Origin: an uncultured Granulicella sp.
GTDB taxonomy: Bacteria > Acidobacteriota > Terriglobia > Terriglobales > Acidobacteriaceae
Direction: 5' to 3'
DNA length: 32,487 nucleotides
Assembly (NCBI GenBank): GCA_937873145.1
Contig: CALMVK010000281.1
Coordinates: forward strand, 1-32,487
Position 1 is the first letter of the stretch; every line of letters begins with the position of its first letter. The position numbers were made by a program, and so were the translations under genes. Below, one piece after another: positions 23,980 to 32,487 of this stretch. The notes under the pieces were generated by a model. It had not been told where the DNA came from. It saw nothing but the letters and a program-made list of their open reading frames with translations, and did no database searches.

Positions 23980-25749
23980 TTACGCCGGGAGATAGCGAAA
24001 GACTTTTTGCGCGGTAGCTTCGTCGAGGTCGGGGGTCATGCGGTGCAGTGGATTCGACTCCATGGAGCCGGACTCGGTGACACGTGAGCTGATCTTAGGG
24101 AAGTAAGTTTGGCTAGGATCGATGTGCACCAGAAAGGCATGTGCGCCGGGGCCGGCGAAGGCAGCCTGGAAGGCGCTGTCGCTTTCGAAGCCGGGACCGA
24201 TTCGTAGGACTGGAATCGAATAGGCCGGGAAGAGAAGCTCCCACTTCGGGATGCCGAGACCGGTCTCCGTGTCGCAGCCCACGTAGCGTCCGCCGAAGTA
24301 ATTCTTCTGCGTCATGCGGATGGACGCGTAGCCGTTGTCGTCGAAGAGAAAGATCTTCAGGTTGAGCTGATTGGCAGTGACCGTGCCGAGCTCCTGGAGG
24401 TTCTGCGTAAAGCCGCCATCGCCCTCAACAAGAATGGTTCGGCGGCCTGCGCCCGCAAACGCCGCGCCGATCGCGCCGGACAAGCCGTAGCCCATTGAGG
24501 CCAGGCCTTTGTTGGTGACGATGCGCTGGCCTTGGCTCTGCGCAAAGGTCTGCATCATGACCGTGAAGGCGCTTCCACTGGAGCAGGGAATGACGAGGTC
24601 GTTTTCGTTGCAAAGCGTGGAGAGTTTGCTGGCAAACTCGTAGGGGTTCAGGTAGCCGCTGCCGGTCTGGTTCACTGGCTCAACCAGCGGCAGAAGGCCG
24701 CGAACGCTGTGGCAAAACTCAAGCCACTCGGTATGCGTGCCGAGGTCCAGCTTGAGCAGCGAAGCTAGCATGAGGTTGGCATCGCCGCAGAGGGGGACGG
24801 CTACGCGGGGATGGCCTTTCTGCAGTTCGGCCGCATCGCAGTCAACCTGTACGATCTCTCCCGCGGGAATGAACTGCTGCCAGTTAAAGCCGGTCTGCTG
24901 CAGCGAGAGCCTGGTTCCGAGCGCCACAAGCAGGTCTGCCTGCTGCAGCAGGATATTCGCATAGCGCATGCCCCAGGTATTGGGACGACCAAAGTACATT
25001 GGGTGATCGGCGCCGACGCGGTCCGTCGCGTTCCAGGTCAACATGACTGGGATGCCCGCTCGTGCTAGCTCCTCTTGAAGATCTTTGGCCGTCTCACGAT
25101 CGACGCCCGCGCCGAGCAGGAAGACAGGCCGCTGGGCTGAACGAACTTTTTGTGCAACGCTTTCGACGGCGGTCTCGGGGAACGGCTCGAAGTGAGTTTC
25201 CGCACTTGGAGAACCTGTGTTCAGCGTGGCTTCGTCCACCTGAGCACCTTGCACATCGAGAGGCAGTTCAAGGAAAACGGGGCCTTTGCGGCCTTGCTCG
25301 CCGGACCGGGTCAACGCCGCGAACGTCGCTTGATCGACGATTTGCGTCATCAGCATGGAGCGCACACTGACGGCGCGCGCGATGGCTACGCCGTCGATCT
25401 CCTGGATGCCGCGCTGCCTAACCTGCCCGCGCGCGAGATCGGAAACTTTGACCTGGCCACCAAGTACGAGCAACTCGCGCGACTCAAGGTAGGCTCCGCC
25501 CATGGCGGTAACGATGTTGGTAAGCCCCGGTCCGGCCGTGACGAGCGCAAAGGCCTTGGGGCCGAGATGTACCTCGTTCATGTACTCGGCGGCAATGCCG
25601 GCGGCGACCTCATGAACTACCGGGATACAGGTGAGACGGCGGCTGCACGACTCGAGCAGATGCATGATGTTTCCGCCGGCCACGAAGAAGCAGTGCGTGT
25701 AGCCAAGCGAGACCAGCCATTCGGCCAGCAGATCGGAGTATTTGGTCAT
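23980..25749 (-). CDS. thiamine-diphosphate enzyme, acetolactate-synthase-like
   Basis: ThDP-dependent enzyme (589 aa) with the full three-domain layout of acetolactate synthase relatives. The catalytic Glu47 is in VVHEVAAG (Glu-47 after His-46). The TAGPGLTNIVTAMGGAYLES segment and the GIQEID Gln-Glu are in place. A central nucleotide-like domain covers about 200-330, and the ThDP motif GDGGFTQNLQELGTV plus DDNGYASI begins near residue 440. It could transfer a two-carbon unit from pyruvate to a keto-sugar (as YerE does in yersiniose synthesis) or act like IolD on a cyclic dione. No small regulatory subunit gene follows, which argues against branched-chain amino acid synthesis. The start ATG overlaps the cyclase stop (ATGA), so the two are coupled. 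Confidence 0.85.
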   Translation of the reverse strand: MTKYSDLLAEWLVSLGYTHCFFVAGGNIMHLLESCSRRLTCIPVVHEVAAGIAAEYMNEVHLGPKAFALVTAGPGLTNIVTAMGGAYLESRELLVLGGQVKVSDLARGQVRQRGIQEIDGVAIARAVSVRSMLMTQIVDQATFAALTRSGEQGRKGPVFLELPLDVQGAQVDEATLNTGSPSAETHFEPFPETAVESVAQKVRSAQRPVFLLGAGVDRETAKDLQEELARAGIPVMLTWNATDRVGADHPMYFGRPNTWGMRYANILLQQADLLVALGTRLSLQQTGFNWQQFIPAGEIVQVDCDAAELQKGHPRVAVPLCGDANLMLASLLKLDLGTHTEWLEFCHSVRGLLPLVEPVNQTGSGYLNPYEFASKLSTLCNENDLVIPCSSGSAFTVMMQTFAQSQGQRIVTNKGLASMGYGLSGAIGAAFAGAGRRTILVEGDGGFTQNLQELGTVTANQLNLKIFLFDDNGYASIRMTQKNYFGGRYVGCDTETGLGIPKWELLFPAYSIPVLRIGPGFESDSAFQAAFAGPGAHAFLVHIDPSQTYFPKISSRVTESGSMESNPLHRMTPDLDEATAQKVFRYLPA

Positions 25750-26825
25750 CGTGTGTAACTCTCTCTCGTTGTTTCGATCGCGTGGCGCACTGCCTGGCTG
25801 GTTTGCTTGTTCTTATCGATTTGCTCAAGCACGACCTCGCCCGCCTGGTTTACCAGGATGAGGGTAAATTGGTGACCCGTGTGCTTTTTATCGGAGGCAA
25901 ATCGCTCCATCACGTCGTCGATCGACAAAGCCGCAAGATGCTCTCGGATTCCTGGCAAACTCATGACCATCTCGCGCAGGTGCTTCTCAAAGATGGCAAT
26001 TCGTTCCATGTTTGTAAAGCTAAGGCCACGCTCACGCTGGAAAGCCAGAGAACAAAGAATGCCTACACCTACAGCGATGCCATGCGGGATCGCGTAGTGG
26101 GAGGCACCTTCGATAGCATGGCCAAACGTATGGCCGAAGTTCAGCAGAAGGCGTTCCTTCTGGTCGAATTCATCGATCTCGATGAAGTATTTTTTAGCTT
26201 GCAGGCTGTTGATGATTACGGCTTCGAGTGCGGCTGTGCTCATCGTTGTTGATGGACCGGCAGCCATGTGGGTGCTGAAGGCCTCTTCACCGCGGCAGAA
26301 GCAGATCTTGGCGGCCTCTATGAGTCCGCTGGCGAACTGGTCACGCGGCAGCGTTTCCGCGACGGCAGGGTCGATCCAGATCTGCTCCGGCGGATGAAAG
26401 GTGCCGACCAGGTTCTTGTAGGGGCCGACGTTGATGCTCGACTTGCCGCCGATACAGGAATCGACCATTGCCAGCACAGTGGTCGGGACGTAGGCCCAAC
26501 GTAGACCGCGCATGTACACCGAAGATGCGAAGGCTGCGATGTCCTGAATGACGCCGCCCCCGATAGCAGTGAGGACAGTACGGCGATGTACGCCCGCGGC
26601 ACGCATCTGCTCGATCAACAGCGGCATGCGGTCAAGTGATTTTTCGCGTTCTTCAGCAGCAAGAAAGAATGTCTGCTGCAAGGCTTTGCCGAGCGTGTCG
26701 CGGAAGAATGCATCGACGAGCAGATAGGCGTGTGCCTGCTGTGCGAGCGTCTCCGTCAGCGATCCCGCAGCTACACGGACCTCGTAGGAGCCGGTCGAGG
26801 CGTGGATGCTAAACGATGCGGACAT
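25746..26825 (-). CDS. sugar phosphate cyclase, 3-dehydroquinate-synthase-like
   Basis: The 359-aa protein belongs to the 3-dehydroquinate synthase (AroB) superfamily, which closes linear sugar phosphates into carbocycles using NAD and a metal. Visible active-site residues are GGG at 89-91, Asp122 and Lys128 (VDSCIGGK), Lys137-Asn138, Glu170 and Lys173 (metal and base), His232 and His236 (NFGHTFGHAIE), His248 and a late DKKHTG. These equal the AroB set, so it should be active. The loop SSINVGPYKNLVG differs from the usual GIN-(H)-x-x-GKNLIG, which may mean a different substrate. Its location in a glycan-type cassette and away from other aro genes favours a specialised cyclase, but a second true AroB is possible. 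It overlaps the SDR by 17 nt upstream and the ThDP enzyme by 4 nt downstream. Confidence 0.85.
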   Translation of the reverse strand: MSASFSIHASTGSYEVRVAAGSLTETLAQQAHAYLLVDAFFRDTLGKALQQTFFLAAEEREKSLDRMPLLIEQMRAAGVHRRTVLTAIGGGVIQDIAAFASSVYMRGLRWAYVPTTVLAMVDSCIGGKSSINVGPYKNLVGTFHPPEQIWIDPAVAETLPRDQFASGLIEAAKICFCRGEEAFSTHMAAGPSTTMSTAALEAVIINSLQAKKYFIEIDEFDQKERLLLNFGHTFGHAIEGASHYAIPHGIAVGVGILCSLAFQRERGLSFTNMERIAIFEKHLREMVMSLPGIREHLAALSIDDVMERFASDKKHTGHQFTLILVNQAGEVVLEQIDKNKQTSQAVRHAIETTRESYTR

Positions 26826-27543
26826 GGCTGAATCCTAGATCTGCGGCAATAAATTGTCCGGTGATGCCAGTGTTCTGCGCTGAACAGAGATACAGCACCA
26901 GCGATGCGACATCGGTCAGCGCGGGTAGCCGTTTGAAGCCGGTAGCGTTGCTGAGCCGGTCGATCTGTTCTCCCGAGAGATTGCTGCGAGTCATCGGCGT
27001 CTCCAGAGCGCCTGGAAGCACGGCGTTGATAAGGATGCCCTCGGCGGCAAGGTCGGCGGAGGCCGAAAGGACAAGCCCTTGCAGCGCGGCCTTCGAGATG
27101 CAGTAAGAGAGCTTCGACTGTCGAGCAAGATTCTGCCAAATGGAGCTGAGAACGCAGAGCCGGGCGGAGGGAGCCAGCAGCTTGTGTTCGAGCAAGGCTT
27201 TAAGCGTTACGAGGATGTAGGCGACGTTGGCCTGGTAGAGCGCCATGTGCTGTTTAAGGTCCACGTTGTACACGGAGTCGTTCCCATTCGCTCCTTGCGC
27301 CCAGCAAACGCCGGTGTACGGCTGCTCTCCGCGAAGCTGTTGACCATGGAAGTGTGGGTCGGTTGGGTCCAGAAGCAGTTGCCGGCAGCCCTCGGCCATG
27401 GGGGTACGCGTGCTTCGGGCAACTCCGGTGACGTGCCAGCCGCGATCAAGCGCGGTCTCTGAGATGGCCTTGCCGATCGCTCCACTGGCGCCGAAGACCA
27501 AGAGATGCTCCTGTGCCGCCTGCGGCGAGGACGAGCTATTCAT
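26809..27543 (-). CDS. classical short-chain dehydrogenase/reductase
   Basis: NAD(P)-dependent oxidoreductase (244 aa). The Rossmann motif GASGAIG is near residue 20. Catalytic Ser (VLSSIWQN) and YCISK are in the right order, and the late LPGALETPM loop and a C-terminal GQFIAADLGF are typical. It has the normal length for classical SDRs. The ATG at 27543 overlaps the aldolase stop by one base (TGATG). It likely reduces or oxidises an intermediate made by the aldolase or cyclase; the substrate is unknown. Confidence 0.88.
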   Translation of the reverse strand: MNSSSSPQAAQEHLLVFGASGAIGKAISETALDRGWHVTGVARSTRTPMAEGCRQLLLDPTDPHFHGQQLRGEQPYTGVCWAQGANGNDSVYNVDLKQHMALYQANVAYILVTLKALLEHKLLAPSARLCVLSSIWQNLARQSKLSYCISKAALQGLVLSASADLAAEGILINAVLPGALETPMTRSNLSGEQIDRLSNATGFKRLPALTDVASLVLYLCSAQNTGITGQFIAADLGFSHVRIV

Positions 27544-28340
27544 CAGCGGTTCAGCACAGCCCAACGCTTCTCAAGCATATCGATGCGTTTGGTATCTTCC
27601 TGCTGAATCGCTCCATAGTAATCGCGCTTGTTCAGCAGCCAGAGGAGCTCAAAGTGCACGGCGTTGAGCAAGCCCTGGTCGATATGACTTTCCTTCGCGG
27701 CCTGCCCATCGAAGATGACTTTGCGGGTCTCGAAGCGGGTTAGGTGGACGTCAACCATCTGGCGCAGGACTGGGATCGAGTCAGAAGAAACACCGCCGCC
27801 GACGACGAGATCCAAGCCCTTTTGCTTGCAGGCCGCACTGGTCTTCAGAACGTAGTCCGTAACTTCTTTGCCGTTGATGGCGTCCCGACCCAGACCGGCG
27901 GAGAGTGAGAAATCGACCCGCCCAAAGACAATGCCGGCCAACTCCTTGGCTTTCTCCGTCTCGCCTGCCATTGCGTCCAGTTGCTGAAAGGCGGTGATGG
28001 TTTCGAGGTTGAAAAGGAAGTCCGTCTCCTCCTGCTCCTCGGCGGTGTAAATCTTGCTGACGGCCTCGGCGAACTTGGTGAGAGCGTAGGTGCTTTCGAT
28101 CATCGGGGCGATGATGTAGTCGACGCCGATCTGCTTGCTTTCGATCAGATCGCGCATGGCCTCGCATCCGCCAATCTTCAAGCCGAGTTTGAGGCCGGCT
28201 TTACGGCAGATCTCGACTAGGCGCAGCAATTCATCGACACGTGTGCCCTCGGCCTCGAACTCGGCCTTTACGGCCACGTATCCAAAGTTATCCCGGCCAG
28301 TCTTCAAGAGCTCAAGCATCTTTCGTTCACGGTTGTTCAT
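27543..28340 (-). CDS. HpcH/HpaI/CitE-type aldolase family protein
   Basis: TIM-barrel C-C lyase (265 aa) that heads the cassette. The metal ligands are recognisable as Glu113 (FNLETITAF) and Asp143 ([12 protein letters not shown]), and [11 protein letters not shown] fits strand 5 of the family. The strand-2 segment where HpaI-type pyruvate aldolases carry an Asp-x-Glu-His dyad reads [12 protein letters not shown], without the His, so its chemistry may differ from HpaI. The start at 28340 is supported by GGAG 5 nt upstream and by a candidate promoter at 28397-28427; a longer open frame upstream runs through that promoter. No recognised function; related proteins appear, as I recall, beside AroB-like and IlvB-like genes in some O-antigen clusters. 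Confidence 0.8.
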   Translation of the reverse strand: MNNRERKMLELLKTGRDNFGYVAVKAEFEAEGTRVDELLRLVEICRKAGLKLGLKIGGCEAMRDLIESKQIGVDYIIAPMIESTYALTKFAEAVSKIYTAEEQEETDFLFNLETITAFQQLDAMAGETEKAKELAGIVFGRVDFSLSAGLGRDAINGKEVTDYVLKTSAACKQKGLDLVVGGGVSSDSIPVLRQMVDVHLTRFETRKVIFDGQAAKESHIDQGLLNAVHFELLWLLNKRDYYGAIQQEDTKRIDMLEKRWAVLNR

Positions 28341-28396
28341 GCATTCTCCAACGTTCTGCTTGCAGTCGATGCCTGGGACGGGCTCAGGCTCCACCA

Positions 28397-28427
28397 AGTG
28401 TAGACGAATCGCCGTGCCCTGGGTCAA
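28397..28427 (-). promoter_or_regulatory. sigma-70-like promoter for the sugar cassette
   Basis: On the minus strand TTGACC (28427-28422) is followed by 17 nt and TCTACA (28404-28399), or by 19 nt and TACACT. This puts the transcript start about 50 nt before ATG 28340. It sits in the divergent gap facing gnd. Confidence 0.45.
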
Positions 28428-28593
28428 ATACCGGACTTTAGTGCGTTCTCAGTGCGGTGAGGCAACTTGTCCTGTATAAAGTGGATGGCGCCAGCGATGC
28501 GGCACGTGCCGATCAGAACCCGGTCCGGCCCTGCTTGAACCTGCATCGAATGACCGGCAGATGGATACAGCAGACTGACATTAGGAGCGATAC

Positions 28594-29613
28594 ATGCAAC
28601 TCGGGATGATAGGTCTCGGCAGAATGGGATCGAACATGGTGAAGCGGCTGGCCCGGAACGGCCATGAATGCGTGGTCTTCGACACGTCCAGCAAGGTGGT
28701 GCAGGATGTTTCCAGCCACGAGCACATCACCGGATCGACGTCGCTCGAAGACATGATTGCCAAGATGGAGCGTCCGCGCGCGCTTTGGATGATGATTCCA
28801 GCTGGTTTCGTCGACAAGACCATCGCGGAGATTGTTCCGCATTTGGAGGAAGGCGACATCCTGATTGATGGCGGTAACTCCTACTACGTGGACGACATCA
28901 ACCGCGCCAAGGAACTCGCGCCCAAGAACATCAAGTATGTCGATGTGGGTACCAGCGGCGGCGTGTGGGGACTGGAGCGCGGCTATTGCATGATGATCGG
29001 CGGCCCAAGCGACACGGTAGCGCATCTGGACCCGATCTTCAAGGCGATCGCGCCGGGCAAAGGCGATATCCCTGTGACCCCCGGCCGCCAGCAGGGAGGA
29101 ACGGCTGAGGAAGGCTATCTGCACTGTGGACCGAGTGGTGCGGGACACTTTGTGAAGATGGTTCATAACGGCATCGAGTATGGGCTCATGGCCGCGTACG
29201 CCGAGGGGCTCAACGTGTTGAAGGGTGCCGGTATCGGCAAACACACGGGAGAAATTGACGCAGAGACAACGCCGCTGCGCGACCCCGAACACTATCAGTA
29301 CGACCTGAACCTGACCGATGTGACTGAGGTATGGCGGCGCGGCAGCGTGATCGCCTCTTGGCTGCTCGATCTGACGGCGCAAGCGCTTGCTGGCGATCCA
29401 CAGCTCGAGAAGTTTGGTGGACGCGTGTCGGATTCCGGCGAAGGACGTTGGACGATCAAGGCAGGAATCGATGAGGGTGTGCCAACGCCGGTGCTGACGA
29501 CGGCCCTCTATGAGCGGTTCAGCTCGCGTGGAGAAGACGAGTTTGCCAATAAGGTGCTCTCCGCCATGCGTTTTGGATTCGGCGGACATCTGGAAAAACC
29601 CGCGGCCAAATAG
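28594..29613 (+). CDS. gnd: 6-phosphogluconate dehydrogenase, short decarboxylating type (GndA/YqeC-like)
   Basis: Oxidatively decarboxylates 6-phosphogluconate to ribulose 5-phosphate. The 339 aa have the NAD(P) motif [19 protein letters not shown], the substrate loop [12 protein letters not shown] and the catalytic [12 protein letters not shown]. The all-helical C-terminal part is one third shorter than in the ~470-aa E. coli Gnd, which places it in the short class; known short enzymes are often NAD-dependent. AGGAG is 6 nt before ATG 28594. It is the first gene of a rightward unit with zwf 28 nt downstream, so both oxidative steps of the pentose phosphate pathway are coexpressed. No 6-phosphogluconolactonase gene lies between them. 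Confidence 0.93.
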   Translation: MQLGMIGLGRMGSNMVKRLARNGHECVVFDTSSKVVQDVSSHEHITGSTSLEDMIAKMERPRALWMMIPAGFVDKTIAEIVPHLEEGDILIDGGNSYYVDDINRAKELAPKNIKYVDVGTSGGVWGLERGYCMMIGGPSDTVAHLDPIFKAIAPGKGDIPVTPGRQQGGTAEEGYLHCGPSGAGHFVKMVHNGIEYGLMAAYAEGLNVLKGAGIGKHTGEIDAETTPLRDPEHYQYDLNLTDVTEVWRRGSVIASWLLDLTAQALAGDPQLEKFGGRVSDSGEGRWTIKAGIDEGVPTPVLTTALYERFSSRGEDEFANKVLSAMRFGFGGHLEKPAAK

Positions 29614-29641
29614 AGTAGCTGCCCGCAGGAAAGGAATGCAC

Positions 29642-31036
29642 ATGGCTCAAGCGCGGTCCGATGCTCTTGTGTTTTTCGGTGCCACGGGAGATCTTGCTCA
29701 TAAAAAGATTTTTCCAGCGCTGCAGGCCATGGTGCGGCGGGGCAGCTTAAACGTTCCCGTGATCGGGGTGGCCAAGGCGGGCTGGACGCTCGATCAGCTC
29801 AAGGCGCGGGCGCAGGATGGCCTGCGCCGATACGGCGGGGTGAATGCTGCGGCGTGGGAAAAGCTGAGCTCCTTACTGAGATACGTCGATGGCGACTACT
29901 CTGATGCCGCCACTTTCGAAGCTGTGAAGAAGGAGCTTGGTGGGGCCAAGCATCCGGCGCATTATCTCGCTATTCCGCCTGCGCTGTTCGATGAAGTGGT
30001 TCGGCAGTTGGTCCAGTCGGGCGCGGCGGATGGCGCACGCATTATTGTCGAAAAGCCTTTCGGCCACGATCTTGCCTCTGCGCAGAAGCTGAACCAGATC
30101 CTGCTGGCGGCGTTTCCGGAGAGCTCGATTTTTCGGATCGACCATTATCTGGCCAAGGGTCCCGTGCAAAACATGGTCTCCTTCCGGTTCTCCAACGCTT
30201 TTCTGGAGCCGGTCTGGAATCGCGACTACGTCGACAGCGTGCAGATTACGATGGCCGAGGACTTTGGCGTGCAAGGCCGGGGAGCGTTCTACGATGCAAC
30301 CGGCGCGGTGCGGGACGTGGTACAGAACCACCTCTTCCAGATTATGTGCAATCTTTGCATGGAGTCGCCTGCACGCAAGGATAGCGAATCGGTGCGCGAT
30401 GAGAAGGTCAAGGTGCTGAAGGCGATCTCGCCGATCGCTCCGGAGCATCTGGTCCGCGGTCAATTTCAGGGCTACCTGGACGAAAAAGGCGTCTCGCCTG
30501 ACTCGCAGGTAGAGACCTATGCGGCGCTTTGCCTGGAGATCCAATCGTGGCGCTGGCAGGGAGTGCCTTTCTTTCTGCGAGCGGGCAAGAGCTTGCCGGT
30601 CACCTGTACGGAGGTCATTGTGCGTTTTCGGAAGCCGCCGATCACCAAGGCCACGGAGAGCGGCATTGAGCACAATTATCTACGGTTCCGCATTAGCCCA
30701 GACATGACGATTGCGATTGCCGTTTCGGTTGCGCCTCCGGATTTAGCCGGCCACCGTGAGGTCGCTGAATTGGTTGCAAGCCACCATGCACAGCCAGATG
30801 AGATGGAAGCCTACGAGCGTGTGCTGACCGATGCAATGGCCGGCGATCCGACCATCTTTGCCCGGCAGGATTACGTCGAAGAGGCTTGGCGGATCGTCGA
30901 TGATGCACTGCAGTCACCTCCCCCGGTGACGGTCTACGAGGTGCACACCTGGGGTCCACCTGCGACCAGCTACACGACTCCTCCAGGTGGATGGATTGAG
31001 CCGCAGGTAAGCTCTTCGACGCTACCGGAGAAGTGA
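29642..31036 (+). CDS. zwf: glucose-6-phosphate 1-dehydrogenase
   Basis: First step of the oxidative pentose phosphate route: glucose 6-phosphate to 6-phosphogluconolactone with NAD(P)+ reduction. The 464 aa show [19 protein letters not shown] at the N terminus. The substrate motif [19 protein letters not shown] contains the catalytic-type His and reads LAKGP where most relatives have [41 protein letters not shown] and the C-terminal [18 protein letters not shown] also follow. Start: ATG 29642 has AAAGGA 6 nt upstream; ATG 29636 is close behind. It is slightly shorter than the usual ~490 aa. The FAD-linked oxidase gene follows 60 bp downstream. Confidence 0.94.
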   Translation: MAQARSDALVFFGATGDLAHKKIFPALQAMVRRGSLNVPVIGVAKAGWTLDQLKARAQDGLRRYGGVNAAAWEKLSSLLRYVDGDYSDAATFEAVKKELGGAKHPAHYLAIPPALFDEVVRQLVQSGAADGARIIVEKPFGHDLASAQKLNQILLAAFPESSIFRIDHYLAKGPVQNMVSFRFSNAFLEPVWNRDYVDSVQITMAEDFGVQGRGAFYDATGAVRDVVQNHLFQIMCNLCMESPARKDSESVRDEKVKVLKAISPIAPEHLVRGQFQGYLDEKGVSPDSQVETYAALCLEIQSWRWQGVPFFLRAGKSLPVTCTEVIVRFRKPPITKATESGIEHNYLRFRISPDMTIAIAVSVAPPDLAGHREVAELVASHHAQPDEMEAYERVLTDAMAGDPTIFARQDYVEEAWRIVDDALQSPPPVTVYEVHTWGPPATSYTTPPGGWIEPQVSSSTLPEK

Positions 31037-31096
31037 GTCGGCAGATAGGCTGAAAGGGAACCGACATTCTCCAACCTTTCCACAGCCAGGATCGCC

Positions 31097-32487
31097 ATGC
31101 CTTCAACTGATCTTTTTCCTATCCTGACTAGCTCAAAAGAGCGCTTGCAGCGTCATCCGCACGAGAGCTTTTCGCGAGCGGAAGCGCTTGAAGCGCGTCT
31201 TCGTTCGACCGTTCGGGGCGAAGTACGCTTTGACTCAACTTCCCGCGCACTGTATGCAACGGACGCCTCGAACTACCGGCAAGTACCGATTGGCCTGGTG
31301 CTGCCGCGAGACACGGACGACGTGATCGCAACGATCGCCGCGTGCCGTGAGTTCGGTGCGCCGGTGCTTTCGCGCGGCGGCGGCACCAGCGTCGCGGGCC
31401 AGTGCTGCAACGTAGCGGTGGTGCTCGATTTTTCGAAGTACATGCGGGGAATCGTCGCGCTCGACCCTGAGGCACGCCTGGCGCGGGTCGAGCCGGGCAT
31501 CGTCCTCGATGCGCTTCGCGATGCGGCAGAAGAGCATGAGCTGACCTTTGCGCCCGATCCTGCGACGCACAGCCGCTGTACGCTCGGTGGGATGATCGGC
31601 AACAACTCCTGCGGTGTGCACGCGCTGATGGGCGGCAAGACGGTCGACAATATCGAATCGCTGGACATTCTGCTGTACGACGGAACCCGCATGACGGTCG
31701 GCAAGACCAGCGAGGCGGAGCTTGCCGCGATCCTGGCGGAGGGTGGCCGCCGAGGGGAGATCTACGCCGGCTTGAAGCGGCTGCGCGATAGCTATGCCAC
31801 CCTGGTACGGGAACGCTTCCCGGATATTCCGCGGCGTGTCTCCGGCTACAATCTCGACGAGCTTCTGCCCGAGAACGGCTTCCATGTAGCGCGCGCGCTG
31901 GTCGGCTCGGAGGGTACGTGCGTTACGATTTTGGAGGCCACGTGTGAGCTGAAGCCAAGCCCGCAGCATCGGCGATTGGTCGCGCTCGGCTTTACGGATG
32001 CTTACATCGCAGCGGACCACGTTCCTGTCGTGCTCGAGCATAAGCCGATCGGTCTTGAGGGCTTCGACGGCTATTTAGTCGACTGCATGTTGCTCAAAAA
32101 TCTGAATGTGGATGACGTACATTTGCTGCCTGCGGGACGAGGCTTTCTGCTGTGTGAGTTTGGCGCTGACACGGCGGATGAAGCCGAACGGATGGCGGAA
32201 CGCTTGATCCAGCAATCCCGTGGCTTCGATCAAATGCCCAGCCTTGCCTTGTACTCTGCGGAAGAAGCCGAGCGCGTTTGGCGTGTGCGCGAGTCAGGCC
32301 TGGGTGCCTCGGTCTTTACACCGGGCAAGGAGAGCGGCTGGGAGGGTTGGGAAGATTCCGCAGTGCCCCCTGCGAGCCTGGGCGCATATCTGCGCGAGCT
32401 TTTTGCCCTCATCCACAGCTACGGCTATCGGTCGCCCATGTACGGGCATTTCGGCCAGGGTTGCGTGCATCTGCGCATCAGCTTCGA
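31097..32487 (+). CDS. FAD-linked oxidase, GlcD/D-lactate dehydrogenase type, partial (3' end off window)
   Basis: The frame opens at ATG 31097 (AGGA 5 nt upstream) and stays open to the window end (463 codons), so the C terminus is missing. The N-terminal part is a vanillyl-alcohol-oxidase-type FAD domain: LYATDASNYRQVPIGLVLPR, the FAD loop SRGGGTSVAGQ, then LGGMIGNNSCGVHALMGGKT, which binds the flavin pyrophosphate. The distal part (SGYNLDELLPENGFHVARAL, GSEGTCVTILEA, then YGHFGQGCVHLR) matches FAD-linked oxidase C-terminal domains of glycolate oxidase/D-lactate dehydrogenase/D-2-hydroxyglutarate dehydrogenase enzymes. Many relatives of this length are fused to a C-terminal Fe-S (CCG-domain) module; whether that is so here lies outside the window. 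It probably oxidises a 2-hydroxy acid and passes electrons to the respiratory chain. Confidence 0.85.
   Translation, partial: MPSTDLFPILTSSKERLQRHPHESFSRAEALEARLRSTVRGEVRFDSTSRALYATDASNYRQVPIGLVLPRDTDDVIATIAACREFGAPVLSRGGGTSVAGQCCNVAVVLDFSKYMRGIVALDPEARLARVEPGIVLDALRDAAEEHELTFAPDPATHSRCTLGGMIGNNSCGVHALMGGKTVDNIESLDILLYDGTRMTVGKTSEAELAAILAEGGRRGEIYAGLKRLRDSYATLVRERFPDIPRRVSGYNLDELLPENGFHVARALVGSEGTCVTILEATCELKPSPQHRRLVALGFTDAYIAADHVPVVLEHKPIGLEGFDGYLVDCMLLKNLNVDDVHLLPAGRGFLLCEFGADTADEAERMAERLIQQSRGFDQMPSLALYSAEEAERVWRVRESGLGASVFTPGKESGWEGWEDSAVPPASLGAYLRELFALIHSYGYRSPMYGHFGQGCVHLRISF

Noticed and set aside
1..32487. Mobile elements, CRISPR arrays, tRNA or rRNA genes
   Set aside because: No transposase or integrase frames, spaced repeats, or tRNA/rRNA signatures were recognised.

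Overview
The window is GC-rich chromosomal DNA with dense gene packing. It has no rRNA, tRNA, CRISPR array, transposase or phage gene that I can see. The gene content suggests a Gram-negative soil bacterium. The best guess is an acidobacterium of the Terriglobia (Acidobacteriaceae) type. This rests on an Oar-like carboxypeptidase-regulatory/TonB receptor start, an outer-membrane efflux channel, frequent TTG/GTG starts and the overall repertoire. The lineage is an inference and was not tested by any search.

Region 1 (1-6.3 kb), envelope and transport: the 5' end of a TonB-dependent receptor (leftward), a divergent tungstate/molybdate-type binding protein with a Tat-like leader, then a three-gene tripartite efflux operon: TolC-like channel, HlyD/EmrA-like adaptor with an unusual charged cytoplasmic head, and 14-TM EmrB-like MFS pump. 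Region 2 (6.3-8.5 kb, leftward): a TonB-C-domain periplasmic protein followed by a membrane O-acyltransferase that seems to start at CTG. Region 3 (8.5-14.9 kb), housekeeping: priA, convergent with a site-2-protease-family gene and an HU/IHF gene; then a dcd-luxR pair flanked by similar palindromes, and a secreted Ysc84/SYLF protein with terminator.

Region 4 (14.9-20.3 kb): a small unknown leftward gene, then a split cobalamin-dependent methionine synthase. The homocysteine-binding module and the folate/cobalamin/reactivation modules are separate, overlapping genes. Two membrane-protein genes follow. Region 5 (20.3-28.4 kb, leftward): a tightly overlapping cassette read in the order HpcH/CitE-type aldolase, SDR, 3-dehydroquinate-synthase-like cyclase, acetolactate-synthase-like ThDP enzyme, NAD-sugar epimerase/dehydratase, polyprenyl-phosphate-type GT2, and then a FucP/GlcP-like sugar permease. 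I read it as a pathway that builds an unusual, possibly carbocyclic or branched, sugar and loads it on a lipid carrier. It is the most promising candidate here for an undescribed system.

Region 6 (28.6-32.5 kb, rightward): short-type 6-phosphogluconate dehydrogenase and glucose-6-phosphate dehydrogenase (oxidative pentose phosphate route), followed by the 5' part of an FAD-linked GlcD/D-lactate-dehydrogenase-type oxidase that runs off the right end.
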